Shown here piece by piece: positions 21,903-30,837 of a stretch of DNA of 64,000 nucleotides; the stretch's first letter is position 1; every line of letters begins with the position of its first letter. The notes beneath the pieces are model-generated. The model was given only the letters and a program-made list of their open reading frames with translations, was not told the origin of the DNA and made no database searches. The DNA is from JAEUIX01 sp046156035 (lineage in GTDB: Bacteria > Planctomycetota > Phycisphaerae > Phycisphaerales > UBA1924). The stretch covers positions 1 to 64,000 of the forward strand of contig JBJXEW010000050.1 of assembly GCA_046156035.1 (NCBI GenBank), written 5' to 3'. Made by a program: the position numbers and the translations under genes.

Positions 21903-23366
21903 TCAGGCCGATGCCAGGGCGAGGTCCACGCCCATGGCGTGCAAGATCGCCGCGAGATCGTCGGCGACCTTGATGGGCGGGTTGGCCAACTTGCTGGGGG
22001 GCCTTGGGGCGGCGGCTGGCGGTACCTGCCCCCCCACGTTCGCGGCTTTGGTGTCCAAGCCCATGTGGTAGCCGACCGTGACGTCCGGGTCTTTGAGGAC
22101 GTGGCCGGTGAGGATGCAGACGACGCGGTCGGTGGGCTTGATGAGGCCTTCGCGGAGGAGCGTTGCCGCGCCCGCCACGCTCGCACCACTGGCGGGCTCG
22201 CACCCGTAGCCAAAGCGCCCGACCATCGCCTTGGCGGTGCGGATGGTGTCGTCATCAACACTCCGCACCACGCCCGGCTGGCCAGCGCGGCCGGGCCCCG
22301 AACCATCCATCACCTCTAGCGCACGCAGGGCTTTGGGCAGGTTCACGGGGCGGTTGATCTCGATGGCGGTGGCGATGGTGCTCGCGCGTTCGTTGGCCGC
22401 GTCCATGCGGGCGTATTCGGCGTGAACCTTGGCCGCGCCGCCGTCGGAGAAGTAGCGGCCGCCGTTCCAGCGGATGCCAAGATCGTTGTACACGCGGTCG
22501 AGCGTGCGGGCACCAGCCGCGTTGATGACCGCCAGGCGCGGCACGCGGTCGATGAGGCCGAGTTCGCGGAGTTCCATGAAGGCCTTGCCGAATGCGGAGC
22601 AGTTGCCAAGGTTGCCGCCGGGGACGATGACCCAGTCTGGCACTTGCCAGCCGAGGGCCTCGACGACGCGGAACATGACGGCCTTCTGGCCTTCGAGGCG
22701 GAAGGGGTTGACGGAGTTCATGAGGTAGACACCCGCCGCGGGAATCTTCTCGGCGATGTGGCGGACGCGGGCGAGGCAGGCGTCAAAGTCACCGGCGACC
22801 TGGAGGGTGAGTGCGCCGTAGTCGAGGGCCTGGCTGAGTTTGCCGAAGGCGATTTTGCCATCGCCGATGAAGATGACGGCCTTCATGCCGGCGAGTTTCG
22901 CGTAGATGGCCATGCTCGCGGAGGTGTTGCCGGTGCTGGCGCAGGCGACGACCTTGGCGCCGACCATGCGGGCGTGCGTGAACGCGGCGGTCATGCCGTT
23001 GTCTTTGAAGGAGCCGGAGGGGTTGAGGCCTTCGTATTGCAGATGGAGATCGCCGGGAGCGAAGCCGATCTCGGCGGCGAGCGCGTCGGCGCGCTGGAGG
23101 AGGGTCTTGCCCTCACCGATGGTGACGATGGACTCGTCGGAGGGGAAGAAGGGCAGAAGTTCGCGGAAGCGCCAGACACCTGAGGCGTTCAGGCCGGTGA
23201 TGGCGGGTGTGGGCCGCCAGGTGCGCGGCAGGGGCACAGAGCGGCGGTAGACGACATCAAGCAGGTTACCGCAGGCGCGGCAGGAGACGAGCGTGTCGGT
23301 GATGGGGTATGTGGCCGCGCAGGTGGGGTTGATGCACTGCTGGATGGCGGTGGCGGAAGGGGGCAC
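21903..23366 (-). CDS. thrC: Threonine synthase ThrC
   Basis: PLP enzyme converting O-phosphohomoserine to threonine. With the GTG at 23366 it is 487 aa. Four cysteines near the N-terminus (residues 11, 16, 29, 32) form a zinc-ribbon-like knuckle, common in longer threonine synthases; the PLP lysine is Lys 121 in NPSGSFKDNGM, and the phosphate loop is ASTGNTSAS. A P/A-rich stretch (GGQVPPAAAPRPP) sits near the C-terminus. The frame continues upstream to 23465 but there it only translates two repeats, so the GTG start is preferred. It is read in the same direction as pheA, its upstream neighbour. Confidence 0.92.
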   Translation of the reverse strand: MPPSATAIQQCINPTCAATYPITDTLVSCRACGNLLDVVYRRSVPLPRTWRPTPAITGLNASGVWRFRELLPFFPSDESIVTIGEGKTLLQRADALAAEIGFAPGDLHLQYEGLNPSGSFKDNGMTAAFTHARMVGAKVVACASTGNTSASMAIYAKLAGMKAVIFIGDGKIAFGKLSQALDYGALTLQVAGDFDACLARVRHIAEKIPAAGVYLMNSVNPFRLEGQKAVMFRVVEALGWQVPDWVIVPGGNLGNCSAFGKAFMELRELGLIDRVPRLAVINAAGARTLDRVYNDLGIRWNGGRYFSDGGAAKVHAEYARMDAANERASTIATAIEINRPVNLPKALRALEVMDGSGPGRAGQPGVVRSVDDDTIRTAKAMVGRFGYGCEPASGASVAGAATLLREGLIKPTDRVVCILTGHVLKDPDVTVGYHMGLDTKAANVGGQVPPAAAPRPPSKLANPPIKVADDLAAILHAMGVDLALASA

Positions 23367-23418
23367 ATGGGAGTGTAAGAGACTGTTTCCGAAGTGGGAA
23401 AACTCGCCCACCCCCCAA

Positions 23419-23439
23419 CCCCCTCCCTCTGGGAGGGGG
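23419..23439. repeat. CCCCCTCCC/GGGAGGGGG palindrome, copy 1
   Basis: Nine-base arms around TCT. The flanking bases (ACTGTTTC at 23383, CCCACCCCCC) also match the copy at 37880-37949. It lies between pheA and thrC. Confidence 0.75.
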
Positions 23440-23442
23440 GGC

Positions 23443-23466
23443 GGCGGACGGGACGTCCGCCCCACC
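23443..23466. repeat. Palindromic repeat (GGCGGAC/GTCCGCC family), copy 4
   Basis: Complete copy 3 bp from the CCCCCTCCC palindrome, between pheA and thrC; the two repeats form a composite of about 85 bp. Confidence 0.85.
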
Positions 23467-23493
23467 GAAGCCCATCACCCAAGCCAGCCGCGC

Positions 23494-24678
23494 TCACAGC
23501 ACGCGTTTGCTGCGCGGGTAACTACCGAGCACGACGAGTTCTTTGCAGTGGCGGCGTGCCGCGGCGATGGCGCGGGCCATTTTGGCATCGGCGTGGTGGC
23601 CTTGGGCATCGATGAAGAAGGTGTACTGCCAGTTGTGGCGGCCGCCGGGGCGTTTGTCGATGTGGGTGAGGTTGATTTTGGCGCGCTGGAAGACGGTGAG
23701 GACGCTCACGAGCGCGCCGGGCTTGTTGAGCGCGGTGAACATCATGCTGGTTTTGTCGTCGCCGCTGGGCTGGGCCTGCTGGCGCGAGATCACGTAGAAG
23801 CGCGTGAGGTTGTTGGGGTCGTCTTCGATGCGGGGGAAGAGGATGTTCACGTCGTAGAGTTTGCCGGCGAGTGCGTTGCCGATAGCCGCGCTCGATGATT
23901 CGATGCCCAGGCGCTCGCTCTCTTCGGCGACCACCTGCACGCCCTTGGAACTGCTGGCTGTGGGGACGAGTTCGGCCTGGGGATACTGCGTGGCAAGCCA
24001 GGTGCGGCACTGGCTGAAGACTTCGGGCTTGGAGTAGATGCGCTTGACGCGGCTGGGCGGGCAGTTGGCCATGAGCGCGTGATGGATGGCGAGTTGCACT
24101 TCGGCGTAAACGTGCACCTTCGAGCCGTGGTGGACGAAGGCGTCGAGGGTTTCGGTGATGCCGCCGTGGATGGAGTTTTCGATCGGCACGAGGCCGTAGT
24201 CCACGTGGCCGCGCACGACCTCGGTGAAGACGCCGGCGATCTCGCGCAGGTCCTCGAAGGCCACGCTGCTGCCGAACTGCCGCACCGCGGCCACATGCGA
24301 GAAACTGCCCAGCGGCCCGAGGAAGCCGATTTTGAGGGGTTGTTCGAGCGCGAAACTGCCGCTCATGAGTTCGCGGTAGATGGCCTCGATGGTGCGCTCG
24401 GGGAGCGGGCCCTTGTTGAGGCCCAGCACGCGGCCGAGGACCTGGGCCTCGCGGTGAGGGGCGTAGATGGGGATGTTGTGGGCCTGCTTGTACTTGCCGA
24501 CCTTGACGACAAGTTTGGAGCGGCGGTTGAGGAGGTCGATGATGCGGCGGTCGAGGCCGTCGATCTGAACGCGCAGGGCGCCGAGGTCTATGGGCTTGCC
24601 ACCACCGCCCGCGGCCACGGCCGCGGCGGGCGCTGGCGGAGTGGAACGGGCCTTCTTGTTGGTGCGTGGGCGCGGCAT
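23494..24678 (-). CDS. pheA: Chorismate mutase / prephenate dehydratase PheA
   Basis: Bifunctional enzyme of phenylalanine synthesis. The 394-aa protein has an AroQ-type chorismate mutase domain (about residues 30-115, LDRRIIDLLNRRSKLVVKVGKYK), a prephenate dehydratase domain (about 115-300, GPLGSFSHVAA, PIENSIHGGI and TASSSKGVQ) and a C-terminal ACT domain (GALVSVLTVFQRAKINLTHI) for feedback control by phenylalanine. The ATG at 24678 is chosen because a K/T/P-rich leader and then family similarity follow it; a longer frame reaches 24786. It lies upstream of thrC. Confidence 0.94.
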   Translation of the reverse strand: MPRPRTNKKARSTPPAPAAAVAAGGGGKPIDLGALRVQIDGLDRRIIDLLNRRSKLVVKVGKYKQAHNIPIYAPHREAQVLGRVLGLNKGPLPERTIEAIYRELMSGSFALEQPLKIGFLGPLGSFSHVAAVRQFGSSVAFEDLREIAGVFTEVVRGHVDYGLVPIENSIHGGITETLDAFVHHGSKVHVYAEVQLAIHHALMANCPPSRVKRIYSKPEVFSQCRTWLATQYPQAELVPTASSSKGVQVVAEESERLGIESSSAAIGNALAGKLYDVNILFPRIEDDPNNLTRFYVISRQQAQPSGDDKTSMMFTALNKPGALVSVLTVFQRAKINLTHIDKRPGGRHNWQYTFFIDAQGHHADAKMARAIAAARRHCKELVVLGSYPRSKRVL

Positions 24679-24755
24679 GGGAGAGGGACGGTATCGGCAG
24701 AAGACGGGGCCGACGCGAGGCGGGGTTCGGCACTGGCTCTCTGCCTGCACAGCGC

Positions 24756-25148
24756 TCATCTCGCCTCGATCACCCGACCAATCCAATCAACCACACCCTC
24801 AGCGTCTAGCACGGCCGCCTCCGCCTCCGGCCGCGTGGGCAGAAAGGGCCCCGGGTAGCGGAATCGGACCACGAAGGGTGTGAGCCTCGCCGCCGCGCCA
24901 CGAAACCTGCTCATGTCAGGATCAACCGCTTCGCAAAGGCCGAGCAAGCGGGTCAGATCGTGGGTTTTCTCGAAGGTTTGCTCGTGGTGCGTGAGAAAGC
25001 CCTTCAGCGCCTTTTCTGCGCTCTGATGTGCGAGGTACGCGGCGACACCCGGCTCCAGGGCACCGGGCGCGAGCAGGTGCCGCGCAGCGGCGAGTTCGTG
25101 GCGGGCGATGTCAAGCCACTCGCTCGCCTCACCTCGATCAGGCGGCAT
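24756..25148 (-). CDS. HEPN-domain protein (partner of the MNT gene)
   Basis: A 130-aa all-helical protein with the HEPN signatures YLAHQSAEKALKGFL (residues about 34-48) and THDLTRLL. HEPN proteins paired with minimal nucleotidyltransferases form toxin-antitoxin-like modules in which the HEPN member is usually the RNase toxin. No clear R-x4-6-H catalytic motif is evident, so activity is uncertain. The start ATG at 25148 overlaps the end of the MNT gene by 11 bp, showing they are co-translated. Confidence 0.8.
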   Translation of the reverse strand: MPPDRGEASEWLDIARHELAAARHLLAPGALEPGVAAYLAHQSAEKALKGFLTHHEQTFEKTHDLTRLLGLCEAVDPDMSRFRGAAARLTPFVVRFRYPGPFLPTRPEAEAAVLDAEGVVDWIGRVIEAR

Positions 25149-25464
25149 AGACCACCCGTCCGTGAGAGGCCACGGCCCGTTCAAAGGAAACGCGGCGCTG
25201 GGCACGCCCCTCAAACTCAGCCCGCGTGTACACCTGCACATCCACCGGCACACCAACCCCGTGCAGCGCGTGGTACGCGCGAGCCCCGCGCTCGAAATAC
25301 CCCTCGTCGGAGGTCTCGACGATCACCACGAGGTCGATGTCATTGGGCGCGGCACTGGCACCGGGCACGCTCGAGCCGAAGTGATAGATCGCCAGGGGCG
25401 AAAACGCCGCCGCGAGTCGTCTCGTGGCCTCGGCCACCGCTGTCTGGGCCGCTTCGGGGGTCAT
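25138..25464 (-). CDS. Minimal nucleotidyltransferase (MNT) of a HEPN/MNT pair
   Basis: A 108-aa protein of the pol-beta-like nucleotidyltransferase fold. The GSx(n)DxD signature is present as FGSSVPGASAAPNDIDLVVIV-like sequence, with GSS at about residues 29-31 and the DID metal-binding pair after it. In characterised pairs the MNT acts as antitoxin by adding AMP to the HEPN toxin. The ATG at 25464 begins the first helix; the frame upstream lacks similarity. It precedes the HEPN gene, with an 11-bp overlap. Confidence 0.8.
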   Translation of the reverse strand: MTPEAAQTAVAEATRRLAAAFSPLAIYHFGSSVPGASAAPNDIDLVVIVETSDEGYFERGARAYHALHGVGVPVDVQVYTRAEFEGRAQRRVSFERAVASHGRVVYAA

Positions 25465-25593
25465 GCCGGGAATCGTACCACGGCCGGCGCGTCGCTCGCG
25501 GCGGCACAGATCGGAAGCGCTGGCTCCCTTTGAGGCGAAGACCGGCTCGGAAAAGCAGAGTCGCCCGGAAAGCGGGCCGCAGCCCCACAGCAC

Positions 25594-26670
25594 TCACCTG
25601 CCGAGCACTCGCTCGCACGTGGCCAGAGCCTCATCCACCAGCGCGGCGGCGGCGGGCCAGTCCACGCCCGGCGCGGCCCCATCGGGCACCAGCTCGGCTG
25701 CTGTCTCGCCTTCCACCAGCGCCCTGACCACGTCGAAGGAACGCAGGAATGCAATGAACCGTTCCGCGTCGGCGGCGTTCGGACCGGCTCGCACGCGGGC
25801 CACCGTGATGGGCGTGCTGACGGGGTGATCCGCGTCGCGCACGGCCTCGATGGCCCAGCCGTTGCGTTTGGCGGCCGCGGCATCGTCGGAGTCGGTGAGA
25901 CCGATGTCGATCTCGCCGTCGGCGATGGCGCGGACGACGCGGGCGTTGCCGTCGTAGAGGCGCACGCCGTTGGCGTGCAGCGCGGTCAGCCACTTCTCGA
26001 ACTCGGCTGCGCCGAGCGCCAGGCGCAGGGCGGCCATGTGGCCGCGGGTGGTGCCGAACTGAGGACGGGCGATGCCGATGCGACCCTTGTGGGCGGGGTT
26101 GGTGAGGTCGACGATGGAGGCGGGGAGGAGCGGCTGGCCGGGGCCGCCGAGGCGCGATGTGCTGAAGGCGATGACGCGGGGGCGGGCGGCGAGGGAGAAC
26201 CATGCGGGGGCGGAGGACGAAGCGCCTCCCCCGGCCTCGAAGACTCGGCCACCCCCTCCGCCGGGAGCGGAGGGGGATGAAGCGGCGGAGGGGGATGACG
26301 GAGCGGCGGGGGATGGGGCGAGCACGCCCTCGCGCTCTAGGCGGATGGTGCCGAGGACTTCGCTGCTCCACCACACATCGCAGCGGGGGCGGTCTTTCTC
26401 GGCGATCAGGCGTTGCACGAGGCCGGTGGTTTTGGTGGCCTCGGTGTCGCCCACCATGAGCACGCGGATGCCGCTCTCGCCCTCGAAGCGCTCGATGAGC
26501 GGCTTGGCGAGTTCGTCATCCATGCTGGTGTAGAGGACGATCTGTGCCGCGGGCTTGGGAGGGGGCTCGGTGCGCGAGCAGGCGACGGCGATGCCCAGCA
26601 GGCAGAGGCACGCGGCGCCGAACGCACACAGCGCGGAGCCACGAAGGTGGGCGCGTAGTTGCGGAAGCAT
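25594..26670 (-). CDS. Iron/anion ABC transporter substrate-binding lipoprotein (FbpA-like)
   Basis: A 358-aa protein with a lipobox (GIAVAC) and the type-2 periplasmic binding fold: IVLYTSMDDELAKPLIERFE near residue 45, CDVWWSSEV near 97, GIARPQFGTTRGHMAAL and a conserved DSDDAAAAKRNGW region. It resembles ferric-iron-binding proteins, but ligand specificity is not proven. No permease or ATPase gene is adjacent. Residues about 119-155 are an S/A/P/G-rich addition encoded by palindromic and tandem repeats, placed where FbpA proteins have a short loop. The ATG at 26670 overlaps the upstream stop by one base (TGATG). Confidence 0.8.
   Translation of the reverse strand: MLPQLRAHLRGSALCAFGAACLCLLGIAVACSRTEPPPKPAAQIVLYTSMDDELAKPLIERFEGESGIRVLMVGDTEATKTTGLVQRLIAEKDRPRCDVWWSSEVLGTIRLEREGVLAPSPAAPSSPSAASSPSAPGGGGGRVFEAGGGASSSAPAWFSLAARPRVIAFSTSRLGGPGQPLLPASIVDLTNPAHKGRIGIARPQFGTTRGHMAALRLALGAAEFEKWLTALHANGVRLYDGNARVVRAIADGEIDIGLTDSDDAAAAKRNGWAIEAVRDADHPVSTPITVARVRAGPNAADAERFIAFLRSFDVVRALVEGETAAELVPDGAAPGVDWPAAAALVDEALATCERVLGR
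26219..26325. repeat. Palindromic/tandem repeat inside the binding-protein gene
   Basis: CCCCCTCCGC/GCGGAGGGGG (26252-26261 with 26267-26276) around CGGGA, then tandem GCGGAGGGGGATGA-like units. It is in frame and encodes the S/A/P/G-rich insertion. Confidence 0.75.
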
Positions 26671-28457
26671 CACGGCTTCTTGGCCGGAGCGGGTGCCGCG
26701 GGCTCGGCGGGCGTGCCCGGCTGGGCCTTGGTCTTGGCCTGCAGGCGGCCGAAGTAGTGCTTGATCGCCTCGTGATATTCACGCGGGATGGCGTTGGTCT
26801 CCATCGCCTCGTTGGCCTGCTGGCTGGCGGCCTCCACGGTGCTCTGGAACTTGGCGGAACTCTCGCCCTTGATGCTCTCGCCCTCGATGAGCGTGGTGCC
26901 GATCGTCGGCCCCTGGCCGAGCGACGAGCGGACCTTGCGCTTTTCCCAACTCTCATCGGCGACCTGTTCTTTGCTGCCGCCGCCGTTGGCCTGGCCCGGC
27001 CCGCCGCGGCCGGTGCCGCCGTCTCGCTGTGTGTCGCCCGCCTGCCACGGGCTGCTGCCGGGGTTGAAGCCGCCCTGGCACTCGCCCATGCCGGGGTTCT
27101 GGCACTGGCCCATGCTCTGGCTCATGGCCTGCAACTGGCTCTTGGCCTCGCCCAGCGCGGCTTCGACGTTGGACATTTCCGCGGCCATCATCTCGCCCTG
27201 GCTCATCTGCTCCATCATCTCGGCCATGCCCTGCTGGCCCTTCTCGTTCATGCCCTGCTGGCTCTGGCCCTGCGACATCTTGCTCATGGCCTGAGCCATG
27301 GAACTCATGCTCTCGCCCGCGCTCTTGCTGGCCTCCGCCATCTTGAGCAGACCCTTCTTCTCCTCCATGTTCAGTTGGGGGAGTTTGTCGAGGGCCTTGG
27401 CGAGGGCCTCGGGGTTCTTGGCCAGGGCCTTGTCGAGGCCCATTTCGCCGAGTTTCTGCTCCATCTGCTTGCTGCTCTGGGCGAGTTTCTCGAGTTGGCC
27501 CGCCACGTTCTGCATCTGCTTGGCCAGGGCCTCGCGCTCGGCGGGCTTCATCTCGGCGCCGGCGCTACCGGCGAGTTGTTCGGCCATTTTTTCGAGGGCC
27601 TTCTTGGCGTCGGTGAAGTTGCCCTTGGCGAGGTTGCCGGCCACATCGGCCATGGGGCCGGTCTCCGGGGTGCGCAGTTGCTTGAGGGCCTGCTTGAGCG
27701 CATCGGCCTTCATCACGCTCTCGGTGTTCTTGAGGGCCTCGAGTTTGTCCTTCATGCTGGTGAGTTGCTTCACCGCGGCACGCTTGATCTCGTCGGGCGT
27801 GGTGGGCTTCTGCTCCGGCATGGCCCCAGCATCCGGCGGCGGCTGGTCGCCCTCGCCGAGTTTGGATGCCTGATCGCCGAGTTTTTTCTTCACCTCTTCG
27901 ATGGCGCTGGTGGCTTGGGTCTTGGCACTATCTACCTTCTGCTCTTCAACCTTCTTTTCATCCGCCTTGGCCTGATGGCCGAGCACATCGAAACTCGGCA
28001 GGACGAGCCAGACCACGAGCACGGTGAGTGCCGCGGTGAGGGGGTAGTGCCAGTGGCGTGGCAGGGCGACGGGGACTGCGCGGCCGACGTTGAGGCCGCG
28101 GGCCTTCTGCGCTGCAGACTCGACCACCAGATCGCTCCATGCCGTGTGCTGGGCTTGCACCGCGAGGGCGGTGGAGACGGAGTCGTTCAGGCTTGCGCCT
28201 TCATCGACGCGGCGTGCCGCGGCTTCGGCGGAGGGGCGACGGATGAGGGACCAGCCAAGCGCGCCCACGAATGCGACGATCGACAGGCCGATCGCCACGC
28301 GCGACCAATCTACGGACAGAGCGAAGACCTGCTGAGCGATGCGCACGAGAAGGGCCGCGAGCAGGCCGCCGCTGACGCACCAGGCGAGATCGGAGAGGAA
28401 GCGGGAGACGAGCATCCGCCACCAAGCCCCGCGAATGACTGTGCGAATGGTGTTCAT
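26670..28457 (-). CDS. Membrane protein with long Met/Gln/Lys-rich coiled coil
   Basis: A 595-aa protein of unknown function. Two hydrophobic segments in the first 75 residues and one near residue 140-160 anchor it; the rest is predicted extended helix, very rich in Met, Gln, Lys, Ala and Glu (SKMSQGQSQQGMNEKGQQ style), then a Gly/Ser-rich segment and an Ala/Pro tail. The layout recalls large membrane coiled-coil proteins of the DUF4175 kind, but I see no diagnostic motif. It starts at ATG 28457 and ends inside the start codon of the binding lipoprotein, so the two are probably co-transcribed. Confidence 0.7.
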   Translation of the reverse strand: MNTIRTVIRGAWWRMLVSRFLSDLAWCVSGGLLAALLVRIAQQVFALSVDWSRVAIGLSIVAFVGALGWSLIRRPSAEAAARRVDEGASLNDSVSTALAVQAQHTAWSDLVVESAAQKARGLNVGRAVPVALPRHWHYPLTAALTVLVVWLVLPSFDVLGHQAKADEKKVEEQKVDSAKTQATSAIEEVKKKLGDQASKLGEGDQPPPDAGAMPEQKPTTPDEIKRAAVKQLTSMKDKLEALKNTESVMKADALKQALKQLRTPETGPMADVAGNLAKGNFTDAKKALEKMAEQLAGSAGAEMKPAEREALAKQMQNVAGQLEKLAQSSKQMEQKLGEMGLDKALAKNPEALAKALDKLPQLNMEEKKGLLKMAEASKSAGESMSSMAQAMSKMSQGQSQQGMNEKGQQGMAEMMEQMSQGEMMAAEMSNVEAALGEAKSQLQAMSQSMGQCQNPGMGECQGGFNPGSSPWQAGDTQRDGGTGRGGPGQANGGGSKEQVADESWEKRKVRSSLGQGPTIGTTLIEGESIKGESSAKFQSTVEAASQQANEAMETNAIPREYHEAIKHYFGRLQAKTKAQPGTPAEPAAPAPAKKP

Positions 28458-28611
28458 GGTGAGCGTCCTGTGAACCTCCCAAGGGTCTACCGCCGCAGAC
28501 TCTATTCGGACGCCGCGGCGGGCGGGTTCGTTCCACCGCTCGCAATCCTAACAAATGCCGCGTCTGTGGCGCGTGAGCGGGGTCTGTGGCCCCCTTATCC
28601 TCCCCTCTCCC

Positions 28612-30834
28612 ATGACCTCCAGCACACTTCCCACGGCCGCCGCGGAGCCCAAACTCGCCCCGCCCGCACACTCCGCCCCCTTTGGCGAGGGCAAGTCGCT
28701 GGCCTCCCGTGCCCGCGGGGCTGTGGCAGCCGCGGCAGCCGCGCTGCTGGCCAAGCAGCGCACGAAGCCCTGGGGCGGGCGGGCAGGAAGGGGCAACCAC
28801 TGGTGCGCGGAACTCGAAGGCGACAGCATCCTGTCGTCTGAGTATCTGCTGATGAAGTTCATCCTCGGGCACGAGGGCGAACCCGGCAGCCCGGAGTGGA
28901 ACACCCACGCACGCATCGCCAACCAACTCCGCCTTTCGCAGCGCGAAGACGGCACGTGGGGCCAGTACCCGGGCTCACCGGCGGACCTCTCGGCGTGCGT
29001 GAAGGCCTACTTCACGCTCAAACTCTTTGGCGATGGGCCGCAAGCCCCGCACATGGCGAGGGCTCGCGAGGCGATCATCGCTCGCGGCGGGGCAGAAAGA
29101 ATCAACACGTTCAGCATGTTCTATCTGGCGTGTTTGGGGCAAGTGAGTTGGGAGGCGTGCCCGGCGATACCGCCGCAGATTGTGCTGCTGCCGCGCTGGT
29201 TCCCGTTTCACCTGGACAAGGTGGCGGCGTGGACGCGGACGATGATTCTGCCGCTGGCGTTGTGCTCGGCGCTTCAGCCGGTGCGGAGTCTGCCGCGCGA
29301 GATGTGGATTGATGAGTTGTTCATCGACCAGACGCTGCGGCAGCGGCTGGGCAGGCCGTGGGACGGCGGCAACCCCTTCACATGGAACAACTTCTTCCTC
29401 GCGGCGGACAAGTTCATCAAGTGGTGCCGCCGCTCGGGCCTGATGCCGCTGCGCGATGTGGCGGTGCAGCGGGCGGAGGAGTGGATCAAGCAGCGGATGG
29501 ACCCGGCCAGCACGGAGGGGCTGGGGGCGATCTTCCCGCCGATGGTCTATGTGCAGGTGGCGTTCCAGGCGCTGGGGTACACACGCGACCACCCGATCAT
29601 CCGTCAGGCGGAGGCCGACCTTGATGCGTTCATGATCGACGAGCCCCACGCGGACCCGCGGCTGGACCACATCCGCCTGCAACCGTGCTTCTCGCCGGTG
29701 TGGGACACGGCCATTGCCCTTGATGCCCTGACTGAGGCGGGGCTGACGGGGGCGAAGGATGACCGGGTGGCCGCGGCGTGCGACTGGCTGATCGACCGCG
29801 AGGTGAAGCGGACGGGCGACTGGATCAACAACCTGCGGCCGGCGGACCGGAACCTGCGGCCGGGCGTGGACATGGCGTGCTGGGCGTTTGAGTATCGCAA
29901 CGATTGGTACCCGGATGTGGACGACACGTGCATGGTGGCCAAGGCGCTGCATCGCTGCGGCGACAGGCCCAACTCCACGCGCAACCGCGACGCGGCCAAG
30001 CGGGCGGTGCGGTGGATATTGGCGATGCAGAACGATGACGGGGGTTGGGCCGCGTTTGATCGCACGACGGACCGGCCGTGGATGGAGGCGATTCCGTTTG
30101 CGGATCACAACGCGATGCAGGACCCGAGTTGCTCGGACATCACCGGGCGCGTGACCGAGGCGCTGGTGTGCTGCGGGGTGGAGCGGAACCACGAGGCGAT
30201 CACGAGGGCGGTCGAGTATCTGGTGCGCACACAGCAGCCGGAGGGGTGCTGGTGGGGCCGGTGGGGCGTGAACTACATCTACGGCACGTGGCAGGCGGTG
30301 AACGGGCTGGTGTTTGCGGCCAACGGGGGGGTTGCCCCGGTGTTGGCGGACGGGACGTCCGCCCCACCAGACTTACGCGGCGCGCTCGACAAGGCCCGTG
30401 CGTGGCTGCTCTCGGTGCAGAACGCCGATGGCGGGTTTGGCGAATCGGCCAACTCGTATCTGGACCGCTCGCTGATGGGCAGGGGCGAGAGCACGGCCAG
30501 CCAGACCGCGTGGGGGCTGATCACGCTGATGCACCTGTTGCCGGCAGAGCACGAGGCGGTGCGGCGCGCGGCCGCGTGGTTGATGGACGACCAACTGACG
30601 GCGGACAAGGGGCCGTTTGCGGCGAAGGCGTGTAGGTTGGCTGTTGCTGGCGATGCTGCCGCGGACGCGGAGAGGGCGCGGCTTGACCATGTGCGCGACC
30701 GCGCGGGCGGGTGGAGCGAGCACTTCTTCACGGGCACCGGCTTCCCGAAGGTGTTTTACCTGCGGTATCACCTGTACCGGCACAGTTTCCCGCTCAAGGC
30801 CTTGGCGCGATACGCCGCCCGCGTGAACGTGTGA
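28612..30834 (+). CDS. shc: Squalene-hopene cyclase
   Basis: Cyclises squalene to hopene, the first committed step to hopanoid membrane lipids. The 740-aa protein has the class II terpene cyclase acid motif DVDDT (residues 435-439, the Asp of DxDD) and several QW repeats (QNDDGGWAAF, QPEGCWWGRW, QNADGGFGE). The ATG at 28612 is chosen over one at 28555 because the latter adds residues without similarity. A palindromic repeat near residue 578-586 adds the peptide LADGTSAPP just before the last QW repeat, in a loop. No squalene synthase gene is nearby. Divergent from the coiled-coil gene. Confidence 0.93.
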   Translation: MTSSTLPTAAAEPKLAPPAHSAPFGEGKSLASRARGAVAAAAAALLAKQRTKPWGGRAGRGNHWCAELEGDSILSSEYLLMKFILGHEGEPGSPEWNTHARIANQLRLSQREDGTWGQYPGSPADLSACVKAYFTLKLFGDGPQAPHMARAREAIIARGGAERINTFSMFYLACLGQVSWEACPAIPPQIVLLPRWFPFHLDKVAAWTRTMILPLALCSALQPVRSLPREMWIDELFIDQTLRQRLGRPWDGGNPFTWNNFFLAADKFIKWCRRSGLMPLRDVAVQRAEEWIKQRMDPASTEGLGAIFPPMVYVQVAFQALGYTRDHPIIRQAEADLDAFMIDEPHADPRLDHIRLQPCFSPVWDTAIALDALTEAGLTGAKDDRVAAACDWLIDREVKRTGDWINNLRPADRNLRPGVDMACWAFEYRNDWYPDVDDTCMVAKALHRCGDRPNSTRNRDAAKRAVRWILAMQNDDGGWAAFDRTTDRPWMEAIPFADHNAMQDPSCSDITGRVTEALVCCGVERNHEAITRAVEYLVRTQQPEGCWWGRWGVNYIYGTWQAVNGLVFAANGGVAPVLADGTSAPPDLRGALDKARAWLLSVQNADGGFGESANSYLDRSLMGRGESTASQTAWGLITLMHLLPAEHEAVRRAAAWLMDDQLTADKGPFAAKACRLAVAGDAAADAERARLDHVRDRAGGWSEHFFTGTGFPKVFYLRYHLYRHSFPLKALARYAARVNV
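30345..30368. repeat. Palindromic repeat (GGCGGAC/GTCCGCC family), copy 5, inside shc
   Basis: Complete copy identical to those at 4490, 11417 and 23443, read in frame by the cyclase gene. Confidence 0.85.
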
Positions 30835-30837
30835 GGC

